A stretch of DNA of 32,271 nucleotides, taken from positions 1 to 32,271 of the forward strand of contig JASJQH010000084.1 in assembly GCA_040143965.1 (NCBI GenBank). The letters run 5' to 3'. Numbering within the stretch: the first letter of the stretch is position 1; the number at the start of each line of letters is the position of its first letter. Made by a program: the position numbers and the translations under genes. Of this stretch, positions 1 to 13,168 are shown piece after piece. This DNA comes from Basidiobolus ranarum (lineage: Eukaryota; Basidiobolomycota; Basidiobolomycetes; Basidiobolales). The notes below the pieces were generated by a model. That model saw nothing but the letters and a program-made list of their open reading frames with translations, was not told the DNA's origin and did no database searches.

Positions 1-468
1 ACCAAAATCCACATTGATCAATAAGGAAGAGTGTTAGAGCAACTGTTAACCCTGGACTTGGTATATTGAGTCGTTTTTCCAGTTTTGATTTTGTGAAAGT
101 AATTTATTAGCTTCAACTGCATACATACCCTATGCAATATACTTTCTTACGTATTGTAAAAAAAATAACGACAGTAGGACTGGAAAGAACGAATATTTTG
201 GTACTGTGAACTTATATAACCATGAGCATATTATACATATATATAACCTCATATTTACGTTTTAAACGCCAAAAACCCATTTTACCAGATAACTTTTGAT
301 ACATCTAGTAAAACTATAACATAATTTCATAAAATACACCTTCTACTTTCATTGAACTAGATAATATGAACTATATTCAAAAGAGAACTAAAGATATCAT
401 TTGCTTTGACAAGTTTATTCGCCATTTGGATGTACTGTTGATTTAAAACAATGTTAAACTAAACAAAT
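1..468. other. Left flank, no gene seen
   Basis: AT-rich sequence downstream of the RPL34 stop codon. I see no convincing open frame, RNA gene or repeat beyond short TA runs near 230-245. It probably holds the 3' end of the RPL34 transcript and the flank of a gene lying outside the window. Confidence 0.4.
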
Positions 469-868
469 TTAGTTCTTTCCAGATTGAGACTTGATAACCT
501 TCTTAACAATCTTCTGTTCCTCGATAAGGAAGGCACGGACGATGCGTTCACGAACGCAGTGACCGCAACGACTACCGCCATAAGCACGTTGAACAGTCTT
601 TTGACGCTTGGAGATGCGGGCATATTCACGAGGGCGAAGAGCGGGAACCTATTCATTAAATATTATTTAGCATGTTGTGTCTTGTATCTATGTTTAGTAC
701 TATACTTACACCGGAGAGGGCGTTACCACAGTCACCGCAACGGGGAGCACTGCCAGGCTTCTTCTCGTGCAAGTAAGTGAGCTTGCCACCAGGGGTCTTA
801 ACAATGCGAACACGGTTAGACTTGGTGTTGTAGGACAGACGACGACGATAGGTGACACGTTGAGCCAT
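469..868 (-). CDS. RPL34: 60S ribosomal protein L34 (eL34), two exons
   Basis: Structural protein of the large cytosolic ribosomal subunit. Exon 1 is 710-868 and exon 2 is 469-648, separated by a 61-bp phase-0 intron (donor gtaagt, acceptor tag), giving 112 residues. The N-terminus [20 protein letters not shown] is typical of eL34. The zinc-ribbon cysteines appear as CGDC near residues 44-47 and CGHC near 82-85, partly across the exon junction. The protein ends in a lysine-rich tail. The start is the only ATG in frame and has an A-rich context. A further intron probably lies in the 5' leader (see 880-1091). It is transcribed divergently from the superoxide dismutase gene. The family assignment is secure; the exon junction is inferred from splice signals and conservation. 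Confidence 0.96.
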
Positions 869-879
869 TGCGACAGTAA

Positions 880-1091
880 CTACTAATCATTGATATGTTT
901 AGTTTCATTCATGTAAGAAGTAGAGTACGTTGATAAACCAAATGGATGGATTTGATAAAGGAATAGATAATAAAAAATGCAAAGAAAAAATCCAATTCGT
1001 TTCTAATGTAATCCATTGATAACTTGTGAAATAATACTAGTAAAGATATCGATAATAGTAAATTAAATAATTGATGTAATAAGATACGTAC
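880..1091 (-). other. Probable 5'-leader intron of RPL34
   Basis: On the minus strand a donor (gag|gtacgtat) at 1091 and an acceptor (tagtag|ttac) at 880 bracket 212 AT-rich bases that end 11 nt before the RPL34 start codon. The presumed leader exon upstream is pyrimidine-rich (ctctcccttttgcc on the minus strand near 1115-1130). Introns at the start of ribosomal-protein genes are common in fungi. This one is inferred from signals only. Confidence 0.5.
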
Positions 1092-2115
1092 CTCGTTGAG
1101 TTTTTCAACTGGATGTAGGCAAAAGGGAGAGTCACTTTACTAACTTCTTTCCCTTTTGTATGTCGGTTGAATTTTGCGACATCCTTGGGTATCAATTCCC
1201 TGTTATGATTGGTCAATGCAAATAATTAATCCTTTTTTTTTATTATCATAATGGAATCACCATTCCTGATCCAGAATCATTACACTAGACTGCGCTAATA
1301 AGCTGTTACAAGTCATTAATGAAAGAATTCGCACTGTATATCATAATCGAATGGGTAAAGATATGAATACTGCCATCTGCATTATAAGCAAAGTAAAGCA
1401 ACCATCAGGGTCTTTAGTCCTTGGGGAAATCGGCGTCAGTTTGAAGGAGAAACAACATCTGCTTCACATATGTTGATTCACTAGGACTAAGTTTTAGTGA
1501 GAACATTGAGTTAAAAAGTTATAATTCGTTAGTGAAATTTATCAAGAAGTATATACTCGTTTTCCAGGCCCATTCGAAAGGACTCTCAGGAATAGAGAGG
1601 AAATACCACTTTTCAAATATATCGCCTTTTTTTGATTCTTAGTCATTACCATTTATCAACATCTGTAAGCTTTCTCCGTACACCTTACATACTTCATTCA
1701 TTGTTTAAATATATCTAATTGTTGTAGAGTAATTAGGAGTGTGTAGACATATCTTAACTAGCTTATCAAAACAAAGATTATTACTAGTATCAACGGCTAC
1801 GATACACTTGAATATAACATGTCTTTATGGTAGTTCACGTGTGAAAAAATTGTTCCATGTTCCAAGTGCTTAAATCACAACTTGAACTCAACTAAACTAA
1901 CTTTGAATTAACAAATCGACTAGTCACTTACCAGTTACTTTACCAAATATTCTTTACTTCAACTTTGGTTTTGTAAAATTGAATCGGATTTAATAGCAGT
2001 CAAGTCATGAGGAGCTAATTTGATTATTTCTACTTTCTCACTAGAAAGCTTATGATGATAATTGTTTCCCAACAGAGCGTTACAGCATAAGATTCAATTG
2101 ACTGTTAGATATGGA
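1092..2115. promoter_or_regulatory. RPL34/SOD divergent intergenic region with CCAAT box
   Basis: A CCAAT pentamer lies on the minus strand at 1208-1212, about 115 bases upstream of the presumed RPL34 leader exon, and could serve RPL34. Two overlapping plus-strand open stretches (about 1275-1468 and 1443-1640) look coding-like, but I could not resolve them into a gene (see findings). The rest is AT-rich without recognisable structure. Confidence 0.4.
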
Positions 2116-2123
2116 TATATAAG
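2116..2123 (+). promoter_or_regulatory. TATA box of the SOD gene
   Basis: TATATAAG lies 65 bases upstream of the superoxide dismutase ATG, a normal distance for a short 5' leader. The same TATATAA core precedes the secreted-protein gene, the orphan gene and FMN1 in this window. Confidence 0.6.
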
Positions 2124-2187
2124 ACCTATCTTCTGTACGTAAAAGCCAAGCACTCTTTTCTCAAACACTTCGTAAACCATCACTACT

Positions 2188-2775
2188 ATGCTCTTTGTGT
2201 TATATCTATGTCTTGGTTTTCTGAGCTTTACGAGCGCCTTCAGAGGTTATCCTAAATATGCTGTCGCTTACATATCCAACAGGGTTTCTGGAGTCCATGG
2301 TGTTGTGAAATTCATTCAAAGTGCCCCGACCTCTGTAGTCAGGATCGAGGTAAACTTAAAAGGACTTTCACCAGGATATCATGGCTTCCACGTACACGAA
2401 TTTGGGAGCTACGGGAATCAGTGTGAAGCAGCAGGCGAGCACTTTAATCCAACCAAAACCATACACGGAGGACCTATGGATCAGCGCAGACATGTCGGTG
2501 ACTTGGGTAATGTATGGGCTAATAGACAAGGGATAGTTAAACTTGCCAGGAACGACAGAATGATTAAGCTTAGTGGACCATATTCGATTATTGGGTTAGT
2601 TTCCAATACTTGTTCATTTATGAACCAATTTAACTCGTTTCTCTACAGTCGTTCAGTTGTTGTTCATGAAAAAGTGGATGATTTTGGAACAAAAGGTACT
2701 CTAGAGTCATTAACCTCTGGTAGTTCGGGCAAAAGGATCGGATGTGGTGCCATTGGTAAACGAAAGATCAATTAG
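2188..2775 (+). CDS. Secreted Cu/Zn superoxide dismutase, two exons
   Basis: Converts superoxide to hydrogen peroxide and oxygen. A hydrophobic N-terminus (about residues 1-17) predicts secretion, so it likely acts outside the cell or at the wall. Exons 2188-2594 and 2649-2775 give 177 residues. The metal ligands are all present: H68 and H70 in GFHVHEFG, H85 in HFNP, H93, H102 in RRHVGDLGN, D105, and H142 in VVVHE. C79 and C168 can form the structural disulfide, and R165 matches the active-site arginine. The 54-bp intron is a multiple of three and has no stop, so the unspliced frame also reads through to 195 codons. Splicing is supported because it joins IIG directly to RSVVVHE, as in the family. 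I leave the symbol blank because cytosolic SOD1 lacks the signal peptide. Confidence 0.93.
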   Translation: MLFVLYLCLGFLSFTSAFRGYPKYAVAYISNRVSGVHGVVKFIQSAPTSVVRIEVNLKGLSPGYHGFHVHEFGSYGNQCEAAGEHFNPTKTIHGGPMDQRRHVGDLGNVWANRQGIVKLARNDRMIKLSGPYSIIGLVSNTCSFMNQFNSFLYSRSVVVHEKVDDFGTKGTLESLTSGSSGKRIGCGAIGKRKIN

Positions 2776-3147
2776 TAGACTTATCAGTAATTTTTGACTA
2801 ACATTAATTTATCAAGACTTGGTCAGACGTTACCAGTAATCTTTGGATGTTTATTCTGAATACGAAATGCTACCTTGGGTTCATTGAATAAACACCAAGT
2901 TGAAATCAGTTGATAGATTTTTTATTACTATACATATTATGAAAATAAAAATAGAAAGTGGGCTAAACGAATAGAAATGTAAAATAGAGAGATAACACCC
3001 AGGTAACGAAAGAACGAATGGAAAAATCAGATAAAGTATGAATAGCTCCACAGAAAGTTTAAAGAAAGAGATGTTCGGATGTGGTGATGAAGTTAAGGCT
3101 CAATATTTCTTGATATGATAGTTGCTTCCATTATTTCTCTAACCATT
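2776..3147. other. Convergent spacer between SOD and TOA1
   Basis: Non-coding, AT-rich 3' flanks of two convergent genes. A plus-strand AATAAA at 2887-2892 is a likely polyadenylation signal for the SOD transcript. Nothing else was seen. Confidence 0.5.
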
Positions 3148-4551
3148 TTACCATTCAAAATCACCATTGACCTTATGGAAGAGGTAGTCCTTTCCATTGA
3201 CAAGCATGATTCCATCTTTGAGTACACACTTCCACTTGTTTTTTGTGCGAGTGACTTTATCATATTGACATAGCACTATATGTTCCATTTCTTCGCCACC
3301 ATCTTCACCACGGTCATCATCATCAGTGTCGTCTAAGTCAGAGTTAATGGCATCTTCAGAATCAACCACTGGCTCAGCCTCCTCAACATCTTCTTCACCC
3401 TCTTCGTCTTCATCCTCATCTTCATCATCATCATCTTCACCATCGACCTGGGGAATCTTACGAGAGGACTTCGCGAGTGCCCGAGAGGCAATCAGTGCAT
3501 CAATTTCCTAAACAGAGTTATTAATAGACGACATCAAGAATAAATACCAAGTTGAGATGCTTACTTGAGTGGACATGTCTGACGAGCCATCAGTTTGTGG
3601 GATATTATGATTAGAATTTTGCTCTATTAGCAATTGTTAGTGATGTTGGTTAAAATCAACTTCACGCTGTGTAAAAAATCGACTTACCACCATTACTACC
3701 AGATGGTAGCATAATAGTGTTATAATAAGATGCGGCTGCTTGTTGAGGTATTTGTGTTTGCTCTTCCGGGCGTGGAGGCTAAAAAGATATAATACATCAA
3801 TCGATGAGCTCTTATTTTGGCTTCATAAACTAGTGTTCAATACCATATATGTTTGCGGGGCACCAACACCATTATCTTGCTTTAAAGCACTGCTTGCTGA
3901 CGCAAGGGTTGCCAAATTAGCTGCCGCCACACCATGCGATTGCTGCTGTTGATACTGCTCTGCATACGCGTACTAGAAAGAATATTTCATTAATACATAG
4001 CTAGATAGAAGATACAACTACCAGTATTTACCTCTTGACCTTCTGTAGGTGGTGGAGCGTGTGCGTACTGCTCGGTATATTGCACTGGGTTTCCAGTCTC
4101 ATCATAATAAGCATTGGTATAGCCTTCAGGAACTTGTGGCTCTGATACAACAAAATTAGCCACTCTAGCATTGGCAATTTTGGTTTCCCAAGACTACAAA
4201 ATAAATTGAAATAAGGCTAAATATAGTGTTCTTACATATTCATAAGTTTGATAAATACGCATCATACCCTTTGTAATTCTTGAAGGATCGACTCATCAAC
4301 ACCCATATCTTCAAAGTCTTTTTGAACCGTGCTAATCACTTCGTCGATAACGTGTCTATAGACACCGGCCTTTAAACGTGTAAAGAATAGGAGTTAGAAT
4401 TAAGACATTCATTAAAAACATGAGGTATTTGGACTGATATATCTTCAAAGTCGATTAGTCGCAACAATTCTCTTGAAAGTTTCCCTGAAAACCATCTGTT
4501 TGTCGACTTGAGAATAAATATCTATCAACATACCACAATACTGTTCGACAT
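3148..4551 (-). CDS. TOA1: Transcription initiation factor IIA large subunit, seven exons
   Basis: With TOA2 this forms TFIIA, which stabilises TBP on TATA DNA at RNA polymerase II promoters. Exons on the minus strand: 4534-4551, 4268-4369, 4032-4193, 3844-3972, 3688-3778, 3565-3623 and 3148-3507, giving 306 residues. The N-terminal helical part (VYRHVIDEVISTVQKDFEDM, about residues 9-28) and the C-terminal beta-barrel part ending HKVNGDFEW are both diagnostic. Between them lie a Gln/Ala-rich linker and a long Asp/Glu run (about residues 200-250), as is usual in TFIIA-L. The first exon encodes only six residues (MSNSIV) and is followed by a 164-bp intron, the longest in the gene. All phases close correctly. 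It is convergent with SOD. The identity is secure; the smallest exons rest on splice signals. Confidence 0.95.
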
Positions 4552-5106
4552 TGTAAGTTGGTACTTTAAACTTTAACGATGGATTGGATAGTGTGATTTT
4601 GAGCTTTAGATAAGAGTCTATTCAAAATACAGGAAGGTGTCAACATAGTACGAAAAAGATATAATAGTTCAACCAAAAGTATATATCGATGAAGTTTTGG
4701 AAGGTATGAAAAATTGAGTCTCGAATAATTAGATATTTGCCTTTCCAACCAACCAATATTCCTATTTATATTGTACTTTCAAGCCGGCGAGAGCAGAAGA
4801 GTGAGAGGTATTTAAAGACAAGAAGGGGCAGAGAAGTCTGCTCCGCTTAAGTTTGACCTATGAATTATTCGGACCTCTGATTGGTCAGAGATGAATAAAT
4901 CATCAGAATAGAATTAATTTTGTGGCGAGTAATCATCACAAAGACAACTGCGTAATTTCAATATTTAGAAAATATTACTAATTCAATATTTCATCTAGAC
5001 GCTTTTGAAGTGAAATTAAAATGATCCTGAAATCTAAAACATCTTGATATTTGTTTATTCCGATATTGGTAATTTTCTATATAAAAGTGATCTGGGTTGC
5101 TCTGAT
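4552..5106. promoter_or_regulatory. TOA1 upstream region with palindromic CCAAT element
   Basis: Non-coding spacer between the DHX35 stop codon and the TOA1 start. At 4875-4890 CTCTGATTGGTCAGAG is an inverted repeat (6-bp arms) centred on a CCAAT box read on the minus strand, about 325 bases upstream of TOA1. It is a candidate site for a CCAAT-binding (HAP/NF-Y) complex. No other feature was seen. Confidence 0.45.
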
Positions 5107-8171
<3,065 letters not shown>

Positions 8172-9412
8172 TTTGAGCGTAGAAAATAGTCACTAGTTTC
8201 GTACTTCTGTAACACTCGTTTTAATTGATGAATAAATAAGTTGATGAAATTAGTGCCTTGTAATAAAATTTCCAATCTAATTTCAAGTGAGCATTCAACT
8301 TGGCTTAAGTTGGTTGGTGAAAGCATTTATAAATACAGTTCACAGTACTCAGGTTTTCTACAACACATGAATATTACGCTACGTTTGTACATTACTTCTT
8401 ACACATTCTTTGCTATGAAAAGACTTCCGATATCTTCTGATTGATCATTATTATATATATCAAGTATGAGAGCAAAAATATTTGAGTAAGTTTGAATTAT
8501 ATTAATTTATTATATTATATATACAGTTATGAACACCAGGAACACTAAAGTGAAATTAATGGTTAATACCAGATTATAATGATAATAACAGACTCCTCAG
8601 AAAAAGACATTCGACATATTTTTGATTGTAGGTCAAAATCCGTCCGCCCGTCTACATTTATCCTCAGCGGAGTCACACTTTGTGTTAAAGAAAAGTTGCT
8701 TACATTATGTACATAGATTCCTTGGTCAGTTCATCAGCTCTTCGTTTCGAATATAAATTCTAGAATTATGATATAATGGTAAGTATCGGGTTTACAAGAA
8801 AAATATAAACATAGCAATTTGCTAACTCAGACAAGGCTGAAACAAAATATTATTGATTTAATCCACATGGGGTTTTCAGTGGAATAGGTCAATATTGTCA
8901 TCACAGAGAAGCTAATATAAAAATCAAGAAATATTCAAGTTACTTACCAAGAGCTCATTGGAGGTGAGAAAGAGAGTATGGATCAGTAAAGAAGACTCTC
9001 TCACTTTATACTAGAAATTTCTTTTTTTTCAGCCCTCTAGTAATGGGTAGATTGGGTAAGCATGGGTCAGCCATTCACGTGAATCTGATTCTATTGGATG
9101 TCATGAACATGGCTTCGATTTGTGATTCTATGGGTGAACTCAACGCCTATTGATCCCTAGTCGTTCAAGTTGGACAAAAAGTTAAGTGAGAAATGTTTAG
9201 CGCAGATTTGGTCAAAAAAATTAAATAAATCTCAAATGCATTTTGCTTAAGTGTACTTCTATAACTGTAATCCAATAATATCCTGGGAGCATACCGTAAT
9301 AGGCCAATCATACAGTATTCCAAGTCAGCTCCAATGTAAATATGTGGCTGAGTGCCTGACATCACCATCACCTACACCTTTAGCATTTCGAGAGAGAAAG
9401 GAAAAATGAGTG
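8172..9412. other. Divergent spacer between DHX35 and the secreted-protein gene
   Basis: About 1.2 kb, strongly AT-rich around 8440-8530. Short open frames (for example 8241-8444) show no recognisable composition or splice pattern. It presumably holds the promoters of both flanking genes. No RNA gene or repeat was recognised. Confidence 0.4.
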
Positions 9413-9420
9413 TATATAAG
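9413..9420 (+). promoter_or_regulatory. TATA box of the secreted cysteine-rich gene
   Basis: TATATAAG sits 45 bases before the ATG at 9465, implying a very short leader, as is typical of strongly regulated fungal genes for small secreted proteins. Confidence 0.6.
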
Positions 9421-9464
9421 AGTTAGAAGAATGGTTAGTATCTCATCAAATTCTCCCTAAAAAT

Positions 9465-9755
9465 ATGATTTTCTCAACTTCACTTCGCATCTGCTGTATA
9501 TCTGCTCTGATTATTCTGAGTTCTATCCAAGCACAATCTACAGATCCGGCACCACCTGGAAGTGACTGTCGTAAATCTGGCTGCGGCTTGGGTGCGAAAT
9601 GTATGAAAGGGAAGAACAAGAAATGGACTTGTCAAGGGATTGGAGCTCCTGTAGACTGTCGCCAAACTGGTTGCCCTCAGGGAAATGTTTGTTTGGGGAT
9701 TGAAGAATGCTTTGAATCATACTGCATTCAAAAATGGCAGTGTCATCGCCCTTAG
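9465..9755 (+). CDS. Small secreted cysteine-rich protein with internal duplication
   Basis: An intronless frame of 96 codons with its own TATA box and polyadenylation signal. Residues 1-23 form a signal peptide ending near SSIQA. The mature chain of about 73 residues has ten cysteines (35, 40, 46, 56, 65, 70, 76, 82, 87, 93). Two units repeat the pattern D-C-R-x-x-G-C-x-x-G-x-x-C (DCRKSGCGLGAKC and DCRQTGCPQGNVC), and each closes with a KW-x-C ending (KKWTC, QKWQC). The even cysteine count suggests five disulfides. I do not recognise the family. An extracellular defence, effector or adhesion role is possible, but function is unknown. Overlapping minus-strand frames are shadows. Confidence 0.75.
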   Translation: MIFSTSLRICCISALIILSSIQAQSTDPAPPGSDCRKSGCGLGAKCMKGKNKKWTCQGIGAPVDCRQTGCPQGNVCLGIEECFESYCIQKWQCHRP

Positions 9756-10331
9756 TGTATTGATTATTAATGCAGGCTTTTATTTAATACCAATCAACAG
9801 TAAATAAACTAGTCAAGAGTTGAAATATGTTTTTAGCGTGGGATGTCTATGCGAGTAATCTAGTTACATCGGATTGTTCCGGCCCATCAATTGAGGCGGC
9901 AATGTAGCTGAATGATCGAATGTAGCCGTGGCGTTCACCTATAATCCACATTGAATCCACCACTCCCTTTTCGTGTAACCTTCCGATAATCTCCATGAAA
10001 TTTCTTCATGTTAAGTTAATCATAAACGATCTAAAACCTCAGAAACCATTATATCTACCCGTACATTGGGTAAATGAAGTGGTGATAATCTGAACATCTA
10101 TCCCCCTAATCTTGAGAAAGAGCATCCTCACATGGTCTCTTAAGTTGCTTAAGTGTCCTGATTATCAAGCGAGAGCTGGCACATCTTTGTCAAACGTGCA
10201 ATCAGTCCTACCTAAATAAAATCTCATCAGATTGATATCCTTTTTGGGCACCAAAACGAATGCTTTAAATACGACAGGTGAGTCCTCGTAGTAAAACCAT
10301 CAGTTTCTTCAACTATCACTCAATAACCAAT
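9756..10331. other. Spacer between secreted-protein gene and AGX1
   Basis: A polyadenylation signal AATAAA at 9803-9808 lies 48 bases after the upstream stop codon. The remainder should contain the AGX1 promoter. I see no clear TATA box and no other feature. Confidence 0.4.
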
Positions 10332-11570
10332 ATGTCCAACCAAGCTATTCAATCTATTAGAGAACATCAAGCTAAGCGCACTTTGTGCATGATTCCTGGT
10401 ATGTCCTCTGATACTTTTCTGTTATTGCTTCGAAACTAATGAAAATATTCTGCTTTAGGTCCTATTGAATTCCACGAGCATGTTCTTGAAGCCATGACTG
10501 TCGGTGCTACTTCTCACGTTGATCCTGGATTCATTAATATTTTCGGTGAGACCATTGAGATGGTTCGTAAGATTGTATTCTCCAAGGATGCTCAACCTTT
10601 CATTGTTGCTGGTTCCGGTACTCTTGGCTGGGATATGGTTGCCACCAATCTCGTCGAATCTGGCGAAAATGTTCTTGTTATCACCAACGGCTACTTCGGT
10701 GACAAATTCGGTCTCTGCCTTCAGAACTATGGTGCCAATGTTACCTTCCTTCCTTCCGACACCCCAGGAAACCGCCCTAGCATCCAAGCTATTGAACAAG
10801 AGCTTTCCAAGAAGAAATACAAGTTGGTCACTGTTACCCACGTTGATACCTCCACTGGTGTCTTGGCCGATATTGCTAACATTGGTCGCTTAGTCCGTCA
10901 AAAGTCCCCTGAAACATTAGTTGTTGTTGACGGTGTCTGCTCTGTTGGTTGTGAGGAAATTAGATTCGATGACTTCGGTTTAGATATTGTCTTGACTGGA
11001 TCCCAAAAGGCTCTCGGTGCCCCTCCTGGTTTATCCATTGTCGTTGCATCTCAACGTGCCATTCAAGTTTACAACAACCGTAAATCCCTTCCCGCTAGTT
11101 ACTACGCTGGCTGGAACCGTTGGATCCCTATTATGCAAGGATATGAATCTCGCAAGCCAACATACTTCGCCACCCCTGCCGTTCAACTTGTCATGGCCTT
11201 GAACGTTAGTTTGAAACAATTATTGGCTTATGGTGTTGAGAATAACTTCGCCAAGCATCGTGAAGTTAGTGATAGTGTCAAGAATACCCTCGAGAGCTGG
11301 GGTCTCAAACTTGTCCCCGTTTCCCGCGATGTTGCCGCCCATGCTATGACTGCCGTCTACTACCCCGAAGGTGTTCAAGTTACCGACTTGCTTCCTAAGA
11401 TGGCTGCCCAAGGAATCACCATTGCTGGTGGTCTTCACCCAACCATCGCTGCCAAATACTTCCGTATTGGTCACATGGGTATCTCCGTCACCCAACCTGA
11501 ACGTGGACACATCCAGAAGGTTCTCAGCGGTGTTCAAGCATCTCTTCGTCAATGTGGTTACAAGTGCTAG
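10332..11570 (+). CDS. AGX1: Alanine-glyoxylate (serine-pyruvate) aminotransferase, two exons
   Basis: PLP-dependent class V aminotransferase that makes glycine and pyruvate from alanine and glyoxylate. Exon 1 is 10332-10398 and exon 2 is 10459-11570, with a 60-bp phase-1 intron (gtatgt...tttag) after IPG, giving 392 residues, the usual family length. The Schiff-base lysine is K206 in LTGSQKALGAPPG. VDGVCSVGCEEIRFDD holds the conserved aspartate that contacts the PLP ring, and GSGTLGWDMV fits the cofactor phosphate loop. The C-terminus (GYKC) is not a standard PTS1, so a peroxisomal location is not supported. C-ending codons (GTC, ACC, TCC) are frequent and suggest high expression. It is convergent with the Spt23-like gene. 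Confidence 0.94.
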
Positions 11571-13168
11571 ATGTATGGCATATGTTCCTTTCTTATTGAC
11601 CTTACTCCATCTCAGCATCTCATCAGTTAAAACACAGTAATATTGTCACCCATTCAACATGAATGAAATTAGCATCAAATGATTCATTGTTAACATGATA
11701 CTATATAAAATAATGATGATTTTTTAAATCAATGAACAACATTTCTTTCGTAACTACTTTCGAAAATAGGAAAATGAAATTTGCTTCACCCCCATTTTAT
11801 TGCATGAAAAATTTTGTTTATCTTTTGGGATCTCTGCCAAGTTTTTTGTCTAATTACTGTTGGATATAGATCATACTTTTCATTCGTCCAATGGGTTTTT
11901 GGTGACACTGGATAATAATTCGAGTATATATATATATCCAATCAGAAGACATTTATGTATACTCGCCATTGGGTGGAGGTTGAGGAGCAGTATCCTTGAG
12001 ATGTACTGGGTGTGAAGCGATATTACTTGAATAGTCCTCTTCATCTTTTGCATTGTATAGAAAATCTTATCACTCATTATATTTTATTATGCGATGATCA
12101 GGTACATAGAGAGCTGCTCATGGGCCATGAATTATAATTATGAAATATTTGAGCTCATTAGCCATTTCAGAAGTCTCATATGTACTCCTCAGCTTCCTGT
12201 TTCACCATACTAAATGTCATCTGATTATCACTCTCAATATTTAGCTTAGAAAACCCCAATATACACTGTATTCAGCACTAAGAGGGGGGTGAACATACTT
12301 TTGAGATTTTGAACTTCATTTATAAATCTAAATTCAGTAACATATAAGGGATTCATATACAATCCAATTTACTGCTAGAGATGAATAATTCCCAAATACC
12401 AGATGGACAACCATTTGATCAACTGCCTTTTGATTATGTACAAATGGTGAGGTCAAGCTATAGATACTCACTGGAGTGGAGTTTTATCTGCGTACAAGGT
12501 TCAAAAAAGGTGAACTATGATTGATAATGCTGAAATATGCGTCCAAAGATCTCTCAATGATTATTCCATATTTAGTTGGATTCCCACCGCGTTGGTGAAA
12601 ACCTATGAACCCAACTAGTGGTATTTATAATACACAATGCCCCCCTTGAGTTTCTTCACTATTCTATAACTTGCCCTGGTGACTCGTACGAAGGATCGTA
12701 TAGAATATTGCTTTCGCTCTACACTGGAAAATGAGAGGGATATGGGTTTTCACAGTTACAAAAATCAATACCTTTGACAACTAAGAGCACCTCACAGTAT
12801 AAAATACAAATTAATTATTATTCTTGATTTCAGCGGTGGGTAGAGCGATTAAAGATTTGGGGGAGTAATGCATAAATATCGGTGACAAATCGATAAATTA
12901 GAAGTGGAGAAAGAGAGGGCTTTTTTTCCCCGATTTTCTTTAAGTTAAGGTGCGGAGACAAAGAGATAATTACACATAGTGGAGTACTTTGATGTAAACT
13001 AGTTACGTATGAAGTCAGGGAACTCAAGAAAAGTAATTGTACAATATGGTATGTCAAAAAAAGATCAATAAAACTTGTAAAAACAAATGGTGTGTTGAAG
13101 AAAACGAAATCACTAAATTCCGTGTATACAAAAGGAAATATTCGTTCCAATTAGAAATTATGCTTGAA
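11571..13168. other. 1.6 kb gap with coding-like scraps
   Basis: Lies between the convergent AGX1 and Spt23-like genes, so little promoter sequence is expected, yet it is unusually long. It contains the possible terminal exon at 11953-12071 (-), a plus-strand start-like frame at 12381-12524 (MNNSQIPDGQPFDQLPFDYV...), and a minus-strand open stretch at about 12340-12485. None matches a family I know. CCAATC occurs at 11939-11944. Confidence 0.35.
11953..12071 (-). other. Possible terminal exon of unrecognised minus-strand gene
   Basis: A stop at 11953-11955 closes a 38-codon open stretch rich in Pro, Asp, Glu and Ser (ending TAPQPPPNGEYT), preceded by AG acceptors in the correct phase to join the strong donor g|gtatgt at the end of the Spt23-like frame. 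That intron would be 1.1 kb, far longer than any other here. It may therefore belong to a separate small gene or be chance. Confidence 0.25.

Noticed and set aside
3326-3511. Plus-strand poly-Ser frame
   Set aside because: It is the antisense reading of the acidic Asp/Glu run of TOA1.
10455-10841. Minus-strand and third-frame ORFs across AGX1
   Set aside because: All overlap the conserved aminotransferase exon and show no independent homology; strong codon bias of AGX1 creates them.
12381-12524. A mating-type HMG-box gene between AGX1 and the Spt23-like gene
   Set aside because: A helicase and an aminotransferase nearby made me look for a zygomycete sex locus, but no HMG-box text (RPxNAF..., W...) is readable on either strand and DHX35 is not known to me as the sex-locus helicase.
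12830-13150. Minus-strand 106-codon frame
   Set aside because: It is T-rich with a Phe/Leu/Ser-heavy translation, spans likely intron or spacer sequence after the Spt23-like stop, and has no family resemblance.
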